From: Enoplosus armatus
Lineage: Eukaryota; Chordata; Actinopteri; Centrarchiformes; Enoplosidae
Direction: 5' to 3'
DNA: 64,000 nt
Assembly (NCBI RefSeq): GCF_043641665.1
Contig: NC_092195.1
Location: 16,645,774-16,709,773 of the forward strand
The position numbers and the translations under genes are program-made. Shown here piece after piece: positions 36,283-47,028 of the stretch. The notes beneath the pieces were generated by a model, which was given only the letters and a program-made list of their open reading frames with translations, made no database searches and was not told where the DNA came from. Position 1 is the stretch's first letter. Each line of letters starts with the position of its first letter.

Positions 36283-36910
36283 GGTGGGTTTGCATCCACC
36301 TGGTTTTATGCACATTTTCAAGTGGAAACGATAAAAATTCAAAAGTCTAAATAGCACCAAAAACGTTTTACACTTGGCTGAGGTGGAAACGTTGGTGTAT
36401 TGATAAATCTACAGATCTACGTCATCTGGTTGTGCCCTCTTCTTCTGCAAAGGTGTAATGGCACCTGACTGCAGCATTGGTGCCACCTACTGCTCATCTT
36501 GATGAGCCAATTCTTAACCCTGTAAAGCCTGAACCATGAAATAATTACCAGAAATTTTTTGCAGGGGGGAGGTGTTCCTCCTTCTTCTGGAGAGGATAGT
36601 GGTCTGCCACACTTGATTTTGCCCTTTCCTGCACTTGTGAGAGAGGTGCCAACAGCAGCTTGAAACCTTCGCAGGGGCATGGGTTTCTGCCTGAGCTTCA
36701 ATTTCTTCTGGTGCACTGCATGTGTCTGATTGCATACATCAGGTTTTTCAGGAAAAAAAAATATCACACTGATGATGTAGAGGTCTCAAAAACTCATGTA
36801 TGATACACTTGGCATTACAGGGTTAATATTCACATAATAGTAGTGGATGGAAATGTGCTTACATTTGCGTTTTCTTTTGCAGAATTTGTGTTACGTTTGC
36901 ATGGAAACCT
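36283..36910. mobile_element. Older element with GGTTTCCATCCA-like ends, interrupted by a MITE
   Basis: The left end ggtttgcatcca (36287 onward) and the right end, read on minus as ggtttccatgca (near 36908), form short imperfect inverted repeats. The intervening sequence, minus the TTAA-flanked MITE, has gtggaaacg words typical of such elements. Boundaries are tentative. Confidence 0.4.
36518..36822. mobile_element. piggyBac-like MITE with TTAA duplication, 305 bp
   Basis: Flanked on both sides by TTAA (36514-36517 and 36823-36826). The ends CCCTGTAAAGCC and, on minus, CCCTGTAATGCC match at 11 of 12. No intact ORF of a transposase. TTAA target duplication with CCC..GGG-type ends is the piggyBac signature. 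Confidence 0.8.
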
Positions 36911-37030
36911 GGAAAATGTTCATGAGAGCTTCATGAAGTGATGCTGCTTCCTGCTTTTTGGCTCAGGACTAAACAGCTTTTTCAACAAAAACCTGTGTCA
37001 GTAAGAGGTGAGACAGGACCAGCAGGTTTG

Positions 37031-37440
37031 AGTCAAGTCAATTTTATTTATGCAGCCCAAAATCACAAATTTCCCTTAACCTCCTAAGACCTGGCATCCA
37101 CATGCGTGGACATCACATTTTGGGTTATACCATAATACTTAATTCTGCTTATATGGAAATTCAAAATTGTCCCCGTATGCGGAACCACATCATGTCAACA
37201 GATGATGCTTAGTTTTTATACTTATCAGGTCCCAATAAGCCCAAATAGCAAAGACAAATTAAGATAGAGCTTGGGTATTAGGAGGTTAAAGGGCTTTACA
37301 ACCTGTACAGCATAGGACACTTTCAAAACTTTAACAGGGAACGAAAAGGAAGAAACCTAAGGAGCTGCAACAGAGGAGGGATCTCTCTTTCAGAGCGTAC
37401 AGACATGTAATAGATGTTGTATGTACAGAGATATTAGATA
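37031..37440 (+). repeat. Teleost interspersed repeat (AAGTCAATTTTATTTAT type), interrupted
   Basis: agtcaagtcaattttattta, cagcccaaaatcacaaattt, then after a gap gggctttacaacctgtacag, ggaagaaacc and gcaacagaggagggatctct. This is a standard fish repeat, split by the MITE at 37080-37285 exactly at TTAA. Confidence 0.7.
37080..37285. mobile_element. piggyBac-like MITE with TTAA duplication, 206 bp
   Basis: TTAA at 37076-37079 and 37286-37289 bound the element. The ends CCTCCTAAGACC and, on minus, CCTCCTAATACC match at 11 of 12. Removing the element and one TTAA rejoins the host repeat (..caaatttccc-TTAA-agggctttac..), which confirms insertion. Confidence 0.88.
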
Positions 37441-39055
37441 TGTCCTGAGCCCTGAACTACAAGCCTTTGCTTTTCCAAGTTGAAGCTGATTTCACTGCAC
37501 ATATTGTAAGAGCATGGGACAAATAACACTTTGTCAGGCTTTTAATCTTCAGTCTTGAACTATCCCATCTGAGAGTCAACCGTCAAGGCAATAAGTTGCA
37601 GCTTTAATTACTGCACAAGCAGCTGCCCAATAAAATAAACAACATGTTTCAGAGAAGGACAGACAGAGACAGTATGTTCAAGACTTTTTATTGGATCATG
37701 TATTTGCAGACGGCCATTCGACACTGCATGTGGCTGCATCACTCTCTTTTGTTGAGAGCAGTCGAAACAAGGAACATTGTGTTTTAAGCGCAATGCATGT
37801 ACTCTGTTACAATAAAAATAAACAAAAACGCCCAATGTGCTTTAAAATGGATTCAGTATTAATTCATAGCGCTGAGGCAGAAGGGATGAGCAGTCTCAGA
37901 GCAGGAGACGCCTGAGACGCCACACTATCCTCAGTCAATTTAAATCACATCAGTGTTCTACAGAACCCGTCTGCCCAAAAAGCTTAATTGAAATGAAAAA
38001 AAAATAAATTACTTCATAACTTTTTCCACAATTTATCCTTTTGGGTTCTGCTGCACGGATATAAAACTTGTTTTACATGTAGCCGACCACGTCAGCTGTC
38101 GGTTCTTGGGAAAAGAGAACAAGGAAAATGGAGAAAGGGTCTTTCAGCAGGATACCAGCAATAATCTGTGTTAAACCTGCTGAGCTGCTGTATTACTGAA
38201 GCTCTTGGCAGGTGCAACCAACACCGTAGCCTCGCTCAGTCAGTTTGAATAAGCCCTGCGTGGCTATGATCACCGTGAAACTTCAGATAAGCACGACGCG
38301 CACTCAGACATGCCAGGGGAACGCTGAATCTGCTCTCTTGCCGCTGTAACGTCAAAAGAAAACCAATCAGGATGCAAATAATAAACGTGTTTTTGCAGCA
38401 CTGGAATCTGTAGCCGTATTGTTTCTGAAGGAACGGCAGGCACATGTGGGACAGGGAACATCATCTGAAGACACAAACAAGAGCTAAGCATGACTACAAA
38501 TGTCATGCAAATGTTAAAATATTTGCTTGAAGCAGATTTTAAATTCTTTTGTTTTTTTTTGTTCACTTGGGATTCCTGTAATCTGTTCCATCAGCGGTGG
38601 CTGTCCCTTCTTAGAGGCCACAAAAAAGAAAACACTCAAATTAATGCATCCAGCCCATTATTGTTAATGTGATGTACTGATTATGCAGGAGGAGAAAAAT
38701 CAGCAACTCAGCATTTTAACAGGCATGATGTGCTTTCTTTTTTTTTTTACAGGAAAACAGGCGAGGAAATGGGCACCTGCTACTAGAGACTTGAGGGCAC
38801 AGCACTTAAAAACACTTTGCACATTTTTTGCGACTGAGCGGACCGAGGCGGGGGTCAGGAGGTCGACAGCTCTGTGATGCATGACAGAGGAGCAGGGCTT
38901 TCTGCTAACGGGCACGCCGGTGTTGCTTACAGCGAGGTCAGCATTTTACTCACTTCGCTCTACGCACACACTCCCTCGGCTCTGGATTTCTGCCCCAAGA
39001 CACATCACATCAGCTGAGTGAGGGGCCTGCAGCCTATCTCCACTCACCTATTTAA

Positions 39056-39057
<2 letters not shown>

Positions 39058-39088
<31 letters not shown>
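39058..39088. repeat. (GT)n microsatellite
   Basis: About 15 GT units. Confidence 0.95.
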
Positions 39089-39090
<2 letters not shown>

Positions 39091-39335
39091 GCCTGTTATC
39101 TTACTTGTGTGTAGGTGTGTTAAAGCTGCACTAATCAATATCTTTTTATTAACAATGTCACATGACTACAGTGTCACATCTCTCTAGTAAAGGCATGCAT
39201 TCAAATTTTTTGCTTGTACTTGTGGCAAAGAAAATGACCAATTGATGCAGCTTTAAAGGGTCAGTTCTGATATATTTGGTTTTATATTGCCAGTTTTTGT
39301 GATATCAGTTTCTTAAAAGACAGCAGAGAGGTGTT

Positions 39336-39340
<5 letters not shown>

Positions 39341-39378
<38 letters not shown>
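39341..39378. repeat. (TC)n microsatellite
   Basis: About 19 TC units. Confidence 0.95.
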
Positions 39379-39381
<3 letters not shown>

Positions 39382-42300
39382 AAAGGAACAACTGTTACGA
39401 AGCTAGTGACTGGATCAATAAGTGCACTATGTTCAGCTGAAAACTCCCAAAGTTAAAAAGTCAAACATCTCCTTCTTTCATGGAGAGAGATTTATTGACA
39501 GATGACTTGTACCAGAAAAACTACTTTTGAAAGGATGTTAAAGGAGTTTTCAAAGGTGCCTGAAGGAGTCCTTCAGCAGCAGAACTGTTCCCTGGTGACT
39601 CAGTCTTCTATTACAAATGAAATTACTCTCAATTATATTTAAATTATGTGGTGCTTCATTATCTGTCTAAGTTTGCTCTCTTTCTGTATTGAAATGCAAT
39701 GCAACTCATCTTTCAAAAAATGTATTTTTGCTAAGAAATCGGTAAAGTAAGCGTCCCCTACGTTCGTGTTCTGCGCAGGGTGTGAAGTTTTGGTTCCAAC
39801 AAACAAAGTTGTTGCTGTAGTTTGATCTACAGCAGTTCACTAGTTCAGGGGCCCATCTGTGATTTAAGTTAAGCACGTCATACGTTCCTGACGTGAGGTT
39901 ACAGGACCAGCTGTTAGTTGTAAGTTTTGACAGTGCGGTCAGCTGACATCACACCCACTGGAACCTTGAATGACAGATAGCTAACGCTAGCTAGCCCTTA
40001 CTTTGTGTAATGTGGAATAAACACAGCACTTTGTGTGTGGGAGCTGACGATCACTCAGCAGCAGCTGTTGAAAAAGCCTAATCGGAAAGTAACTGACATC
40101 TGGGCTGGAACTGTTGGCAAGCTAGGCTAATTAGCTTCCACCTTTCGAGTCTACGCTTGTTGGCTTAAGATGCTAGTTTCCACTTTCTGAGTGGAATTCA
40201 ATCAGCAGCACGATGGGTCCTCCCAAAAGTTGGCTGTTGTAAAGGGACAGATGTCTTAATGTAATTAAGTGTATTATTAATTATGTAACCTACACTATGT
40301 GGGCAAAAAAAAAATGCACAATTTATCTCCTCCATAATTATAGTGTATATTCCTTTACACAAAAAGTAAGGAGAACACACTTTTCAAGCCTCACCTAAAT
40401 TTGGGTCGACCATCAGCAGACTATTCAGAAGCAAAGAATTATTAGAAATATTCACTGCACATTTAAATGACAGACAGGAATATTAATCACCAAGATTATA
40501 TCCAATTCTCTTCTGTAAAAAAGAGACTATTGTTTCCTGTGCTGAGATGTGTTATGTGTGTTATGTGAAGTGGGGAAGAGGCCCATTGTGCAGCAGCTCT
40601 TCAAGCAGACCCCCCACCCCCCCGCCCCCAATCATATCACTCACCACAGCATCTAATAAAAAGAGAGGCTGAAAATGAAGACAAATTGATCCCCCAACTT
40701 ATTTTATCATGTAGGTCTGCTGCCGTGAATCCAAGAGACAGGTGTTTCTCAAATGATCCAAGAGCCAGCGTGTGTGTGTGTTTGGATAATCGGTGTCTCA
40801 CAGCACCAATGTAATCGCCGCTAACTTCATCTCTGCGTTGTTTTGTGCCCAGAATCACAAGTACACACCTGGACAGGAGCTGCCGCCACACACCACCCCA
40901 GCATTTGGCAAGAAAACAAGACACAGTGTCGGGAGGGTGTTTTTCTTTGAATGCTGACCATCGTGGCAGCAGGTAGTTTCAAAAGCAGGTGTCTTTGGAG
41001 AGTGTTTAAGACAAACGTACACCACATATGGGTTATATAGATGAGGCATATGGGTTGTAAGCACATCACGTGAAATCACACACAAGGGAGCAGTTAAAGG
41101 AATGCCACAGAGCATAAGCCTTAGCTGAACAGCAATATCAAGGTCCAAGTGACAGCAACGCTTTGAGTTCAATCTGCGAAGTTATTCCTGCGTCAGAGTC
41201 GAATTATATTTGTATTTCTTGTCTAGTTTTAACACTTTTGTTGTGCACAAGTTACTTTGACTTTGAATAGTTTTTCTTGAGTCCTAACCTCTTAGCTGCT
41301 TATGAATAGTTTACATCGTACTAATGTGGTAATTTACTGAGCCTTCTAAGTTGTCCCCTCAGCAAGGCAATAATAGGATGCTTCATCAAAGCGGAGACGC
41401 ACCAGTACGGTGAACTTAGCCCAGGTCATCCAGCTGAAGGACATTCAGCCACCCATATTGTCTCAACATTATACTTTGCATTATATACATCATGTCCTGT
41501 GATCATGTGTTATCACAGATAGTGTGTGCTGTTCATATTCGATCTGGGGATGTTATTCTCTCCCACTATGATTAACATTTGTCTAATTGGAAAATCTACT
41601 GCATTAACAAGGGAGAATCCATTGGCTTTCCTCCGCACACATCACCCATTAGTGCAACCTGTATTTCCACACACTATTAATCACATATGAGTCATACTAA
41701 GTGATAACATCAGCCTCCAAACACAGCCTGTGACAAGGTGAACAGTAAGGCATTTGAACTTAAAGTGGGATTTTCTGTTGGAGGACACAAACGGGCCCTT
41801 TGTCTCCTTCCTGGTCTCCTAATGAATTGGTTTTAGTCTGTTTTAGAGCAAATTATTCTTCCCTCTCCTCCTAATTTTCCAATTTGCTGTGTCATTTATA
41901 TCTAATTGAGGACCGCACTGGGCTGTATTACTCTCACAAATAGGGTGATATAGTTTATTGAGGGTCTGCTTTATACAGAGGGGCTGGTAAACCAAACATC
42001 AATTGTAGACCATACAGAAGATGGGGATTTTTCCCGGAGGCTGGGGAGCATTGCAAAGAGGCTTTAATTATTTCTCAAAGGCAATCCCGGCCATTGCTCC
42101 ACCGCTCATTTTATGGTCACTTTCCTTTTCTTTCTTTGAAGCAGGTAATGAATGGGGTGAGAATTCACTTTATTTTATCCCTGCTCTGTCGCCCTTCCTG
42201 ATATTTGCATCTCATATTCGTCTAACCAAATAAGAAAAGCTTGTTTTCAATCTGGCCAGGCCAGGTGCAGCATAGGAATGAATGGCAGCACAAAGCTCAA

Positions 42301-42639
42301 GTCAGTGCCTCCACTGCTAATGCTTTCCACATTTAAAAGCCTCTGCATGCAGGCTTTGGTTCGCCCGGTTAGGAAAAAAGTGTAAGTTTGTGCCCTTGAC
42401 TCTCAAACAAAGGATGAAACGCTGCTTGTTGGTACGCATAGATGCAGGGCCAGATTATAAAATATGCCACCTCAATGTCTAATTAACTTTGGGAAAACAA
42501 TAAACAAGAATGTGCTGTTAAACTCCTAATTAGACTGGTGACCCAGGATATTATGTTTTTTATATTTGAGTAAACTGAGAGTGTAAAAGTGTCAACCTTG
42601 CAATGTCGACCCTGCAAACCTTTATATATCTTTTTACAG

Positions 42640-43430
42640 AGGGGTCCTCATTCTTTCATTCAACTGCAGCATTCATCAACAAACCAGCATATGTCCAGTG
42701 AAATTGAAAAAACACATCTATGGTGTCTACCATTTCAGTGCAGAAACATCACTGAAATTTCATCGTGTCATCCACAGCGTATACTTTACTGCTTTCATTT
42801 CTTTAACTTACAGATCAACTACTTTCAGTGCTTGAAAGTCAACTGAAATTTCAACTGCTGTCATTCCAACTATTTACAGTACACACAACTTTTTCAAGCT
42901 CTTCAATCGAAATCAACTGGCAGTTCAACTGCTTTCAGCACTCCCACATCAACTGACGTTCTTGGCGTACACATGGACTGACATTTCAGCTGCTTTAATA
43001 CACCTCAACTGAAATTTGACATGCTGTCAGTGATTACATTTCAACTGATTTCAACTCTGAGACTTCGACTGACGCCTCAGCTCTTTTCAGTGCGCACACC
43101 TCAACTTTCCTTCAAATGACAGTTGAACTGCTTTAACTTCTTACACTTTAACTGACGATTCAACTGCTTTCAGTGCTTACACGTCATTTTAGACATTCAG
43201 TTGCCTACAGACATTTCAGATGTTTCAATCGCTTTCATCTCGTACAGTTCAGCTGACAGTTTAACTGCTCACATCTTGTGCTCCTCAACTGTTAATTCAA
43301 ATGCTTTCAGTGCTTACAAACTACAACTCAATTTCCTACTTAAGGTAATTACACTTCAACTGATTTCAACTGCTTTTCGCTCTGACATAACTGACACCTC
43401 AGGTCCATTCAATGCTTACACTTCAAATTA
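42640..43430. repeat. Degenerate tandem array (TTCAACTGCTTTCAGTGC unit)
   Basis: The word ttcaactgctttcagtgc and variants recur many times, alternating with cttacac..tcaactgaca. Clear instances are near 42810, 42920, 43050, 43160, 43290 and 43360. The unit is about 35-45 bp and highly diverged between copies, so the array is old. No spacer/repeat regularity as in CRISPR and no ORF. Confidence 0.75.
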
Positions 43431-45699
43431 AACGGCCACTCCCATACAATAATTCACATGCAAAGAATTTGCATCTGCTATTTTCAGCTTAAGTGAAAAC
43501 ACCCTTTTCTTTTTGGTCGGTTTTCCCATGAATACACTCCCATTTGCATCACACTATTGGCACAAACCTGACAATTACACAAATCAAGAAATGTCCTACA
43601 CATGACTCATGAATCACAGAACAGGTTTAATGTGTAACTTCTTTTGTTGTCCAGTGCAAACAAACGCTGTCTTGTCTCTCGCAGATAAATGTCTGACTTT
43701 CAGAGCCACCAAGGGGCCTCTCTTGCAAAAGCTTGTCTCTGTGCAATCAGCAAATGGCCTCCTGCCTCTTCCTCAGAGCAGCCTGTTATTTTCAGGGCCT
43801 AATTTCCACAGGATTTTTTTGGCAGCAGATGTTCCTCTCCACCCCGCCCATCATCAGGGGTGCCTGAGCAACAGAGGGGCCGCCCATCAAAACGCCATCA
43901 GGACCCTGCTGGCCACCAGACGAACACATGCCCAGAATGCATCATGTGGGGGCCGTTCGGCCCCATTTAACTCTTCCTCCCGTCTGCCACTTCACTTTAC
44001 CGTCAGCTTGTGTCCTCCCAACTCTCCATCACCAAAGCAGACAGAACAAAGCAGTCAGTGACATTTTTTTTTTTTGGTTATGCTGACAAACCAACTTAGC
44101 AAAAGATGAGTCTCGACCCCTGGCTGGCTCAGTATGAACTGAGCGAGAGGCAGCGGCAGACAGAGGTGTGGGCACGCGAATAAATCGATTAGCGGAACAC
44201 TTGACGGATGGGATTTATAGGAGGCCTCGACGCACCACAGAATTAATTTTGCTAGACCATGCCTCTGCCAGGTTCATTCGTCTTGGCAGGAAATTTGGCA
44301 ATTTCCCCAGGTCTGGGGGCTCAATTAACCAACGGCTCCAGCAGTTTGGGGAAGGAACAGCTTTGTTGAGGAATACGCCACATTCATGTGTCAGATACGC
44401 GTGATAATGATAACAGATATTTGGAATATAAAATGAGAGAGATTGTAAGGGAGGTGAGGTGGTTATGGGCTAAGAGGTGGGATTGGTGTTGGGGGGGGGG
44501 GGGCTTGTTGTGGAACAATAGGACAGGTTCGAGGTTCGTGGAACACTACAGCAGCTTAAAACATCCTGTTATTCCGACTTGGGACTGTTCTCGCATTATT
44601 CCGAGATGGTTACCTCGGCTGCTACAACCGGATAACATAAATTACGTGGAGGCCGATCTGATCTGTTTCTTCAACTATGATTTGAAAGATATGACATGAA
44701 GACAACATTACACATTTAGCAGACACGTAGACAGCATTCGCATTCATTTGGAGTTATAGTTATATTCAAGTTGGGTTATGATACTGTCATTTGATCCATT
44801 GTTCCTATATTGATTAGTGTAGCTTTAAAGACTCATTTTGCACAAATGTGTTGCTTTAAATCTCTCATTTTCTTTGGACTGCGTTAAAGCAGGCGAATAC
44901 GTAACGACACAGAATGGACGCAAATACCGAGCTGCTTGCCAAGTGTTGAAGCATCTCTGTACTGTGCGTCTCTCTCCCGCTATCTCAGGTTCCAGTCCCT
45001 CATCCTGAACATCTCCGCGGATGATTTATGTAGCAGTGTTGCTCTGTGACCTCAAAAACCACCCCATCCATACCGCACCTGTCACGGCGCCACTGCCTGC
45101 GCGCTTACTGAAAACCAAGCCATCCATGCAAAATGGCAATTTTCCACTCACCTAGAGAATAAAAAAAAAAGGATCCAATCCATTCAGAGGCAAAACTAGG
45201 AAAATTCTATGATATGTAGAGCAGGTGCGCGAGAGGCTCGGTACTCCGCTAACGAGGGAGCTGAACTGCACGCACCGCTGACCACAACATCTGTCGTTTG
45301 GAGATGCAGAGTTTGGTTTTTAACTCTGCAACACAGTTTGCACGGCGAGAGACAGCAGATGATAAAGCGCTTAAGATGGATACAGATGGAAGGGACCAGG
45401 CCCGGTTTGAGCTGGGGGCCACAGAGTTCTCATGCTGTGGCTTGGTAGCATATGATGCATGAGAATCCAGCGGGAACAGCAAAGAGCTATACTTGTCTGT
45501 CTGGGCCCAAGGTGAGGCCCGGTCTGACCTCGTTCACCATCCCAGGTGGAAACCCTAACGAGCTCATCAGGCCTAACGAAGCTTAACAAGCTTCTAATTG
45601 GCAGCGTTATGATGTCCCCAAAGTTCAGAGTGCAGGTTTCTGTGCCAGCAGCGGGACAGGCTGCCACTTCCTGCCAACAGCACGTCACGTGACCCGCTA
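43431..45699. other. Non-coding region with candidate regulatory blocks
   Basis: 43650-44040 is open for 150 codons on plus but has no family resemblance. 44100-44420 is unique (gaataaatcgattagcgg, cagaattaattttgctag, gctcaattaaccaacgg). 44880-45120 is relatively CpG-rich. 45200-45690 is unique, with taacaagcttctaattggc. All are candidates for regulatory DNA only. Confidence 0.35.
44491..44503. repeat. Poly(G) tract, 13 G
   Basis: Thirteen consecutive guanines. Confidence 0.95.
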
Positions 45700-47028
45700 A
45701 TGTCCCTCTGTGTAAACAAAGTCATGAAAGGACAAGAGGAACTTCTTACATAAGCAAAAGCAAGAGTTTGTTAACCTATAGTGGAAAATTACACCCAAAA
45801 GCAAAGTGGACAGCTCTGGTAACAACACTGTAGAGCCACTTTAATTTATTAACCTGTCTGTCAGCATTAACTAAATAAACCTCATTAGTGTAGTGCAGCA
45901 CAAGGTAGCAGTGATTTTGATATTTTTCCCTGTAAATATGTAACAAAAATCAATGTACATCAAAGTATATAGACCCAAGTAATACCAAAACTACAATATA
46001 GTACTGTGTTTAAAGTTCTTAAGAGTAAATATGAGTATTTTTCTTGATCATCAGCAGAAGCAGCAAGTACTGAAATTGATTTCATTTGGCAACATCTTTA
46101 ATGCTGAGGACAGGTTACAACTGAAGAAAGAAAGCAGTCAGAGGAGGATGCTCAGACTACTCCAGACAAGCAAACTTCTGTGGTGAAATGCTGCAACCTA
46201 CTGGTCACCATGCAAAGGTACAGCTTGGTGATGATAGACTTGCACCATCCGATTTTAAATCATTGCTAAAACTGCTCATCCACACTCTAATTTTAGCCCC
46301 AAATAAACGATATCACACACATTTAGAGCTGTGGTCAAAATCCTTTATCAGTTTTGCAGACAAAGAGTGATCTATTTACATGAAGTATGTATTTGCAGTG
46401 ATAATGCAACTGCAAGCTGATGTATAGAAACGTGAGGATCGTTGATTCAACAATGACAAAATGAAACACAAAAAAAATGTAGCATTACAGTGTACTTACA
46501 ACACAATCAAAGAACGAACAGCAAATCCTATTTGCAGAGTGCAGGCCTGTCAATTTGAAATAATCTTACAAGTCTTACAAGACAAATAAAATCCAGACTG
46601 AACAAGTCTGACTGGCCAACAGGAATAAAAGACTGGAACGGCACTAAAATGAGACCAACATTAGGCAGAAGCCTCTGAAGGATTAAGCCTAATGCTACAA
46701 AAGCACCAGAAAATACCCATTTAAGAATGAAAGGTGAAGTAAGTAAGGCTGTTAGCTAAACTATCTTACAAAAGCAAAGGAGTAATATAGTAGTAAATGG
46801 TAAAATAACCCATTTTAACCCACATTTATACATTTGACAGCTTTCATCAACCGGATGAATTCCAGTGAATGTGTTGGGTTTAAAGAAAACTACGTCTAGT
46901 AAAACAAAACATGGTTTTCTTATCAGTAAAAAAAAAACCCATCATACCATGCCACAGGAAAGGACGCAAAGCTTTGAAATAAAGATAAAATCTCTTAAAA
47001 ATGTACAAGTCAGCAGCAGACGGTGAGG
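45700..47028 (-). other. Region downstream of cdca8, including its 3' UTR
   Basis: AT-rich and non-coding. The 3' UTR of cdca8 starts at 47028 and runs leftward. No unambiguous minus-strand AATAAA lies close by; ATTAAA (TTTAAT on plus) near 46097-46102 is a weak candidate, so the end is unknown. Confidence 0.4.

Larger units (their letters stand above)
37441..42639. other. Non-coding region with microsatellites
   Basis: No gene recognised. GT and CT tracts are listed separately. 39720-40190 includes gctaacgctagctagccc and similar words that recur in fish repeats. 41400-42240 is unique and ATTA-rich (actatgattaacatttgtc, cactattaatcacatatg, ctaattgaggaccgcac), a candidate regulatory block. 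Confidence 0.4.

Noticed and set aside
42640..43430. CRISPR-like array
   Set aside because: Repeat units are diverged and spacing is irregular, with no unique spacers; a vertebrate minisatellite-like array instead.
43609..44061. 150-codon plus ORF
   Set aside because: No recognisable domain or signal; composition resembles random translation, and the underlying DNA looks like non-coding sequence.
1..47000. Exons of a large neuronal or developmental gene (for example a glutamate receptor or POU gene known near this synteny block)
   Set aside because: I looked for family motifs and spliced conserved peptides on both strands and found none; naming a gene would be a guess.
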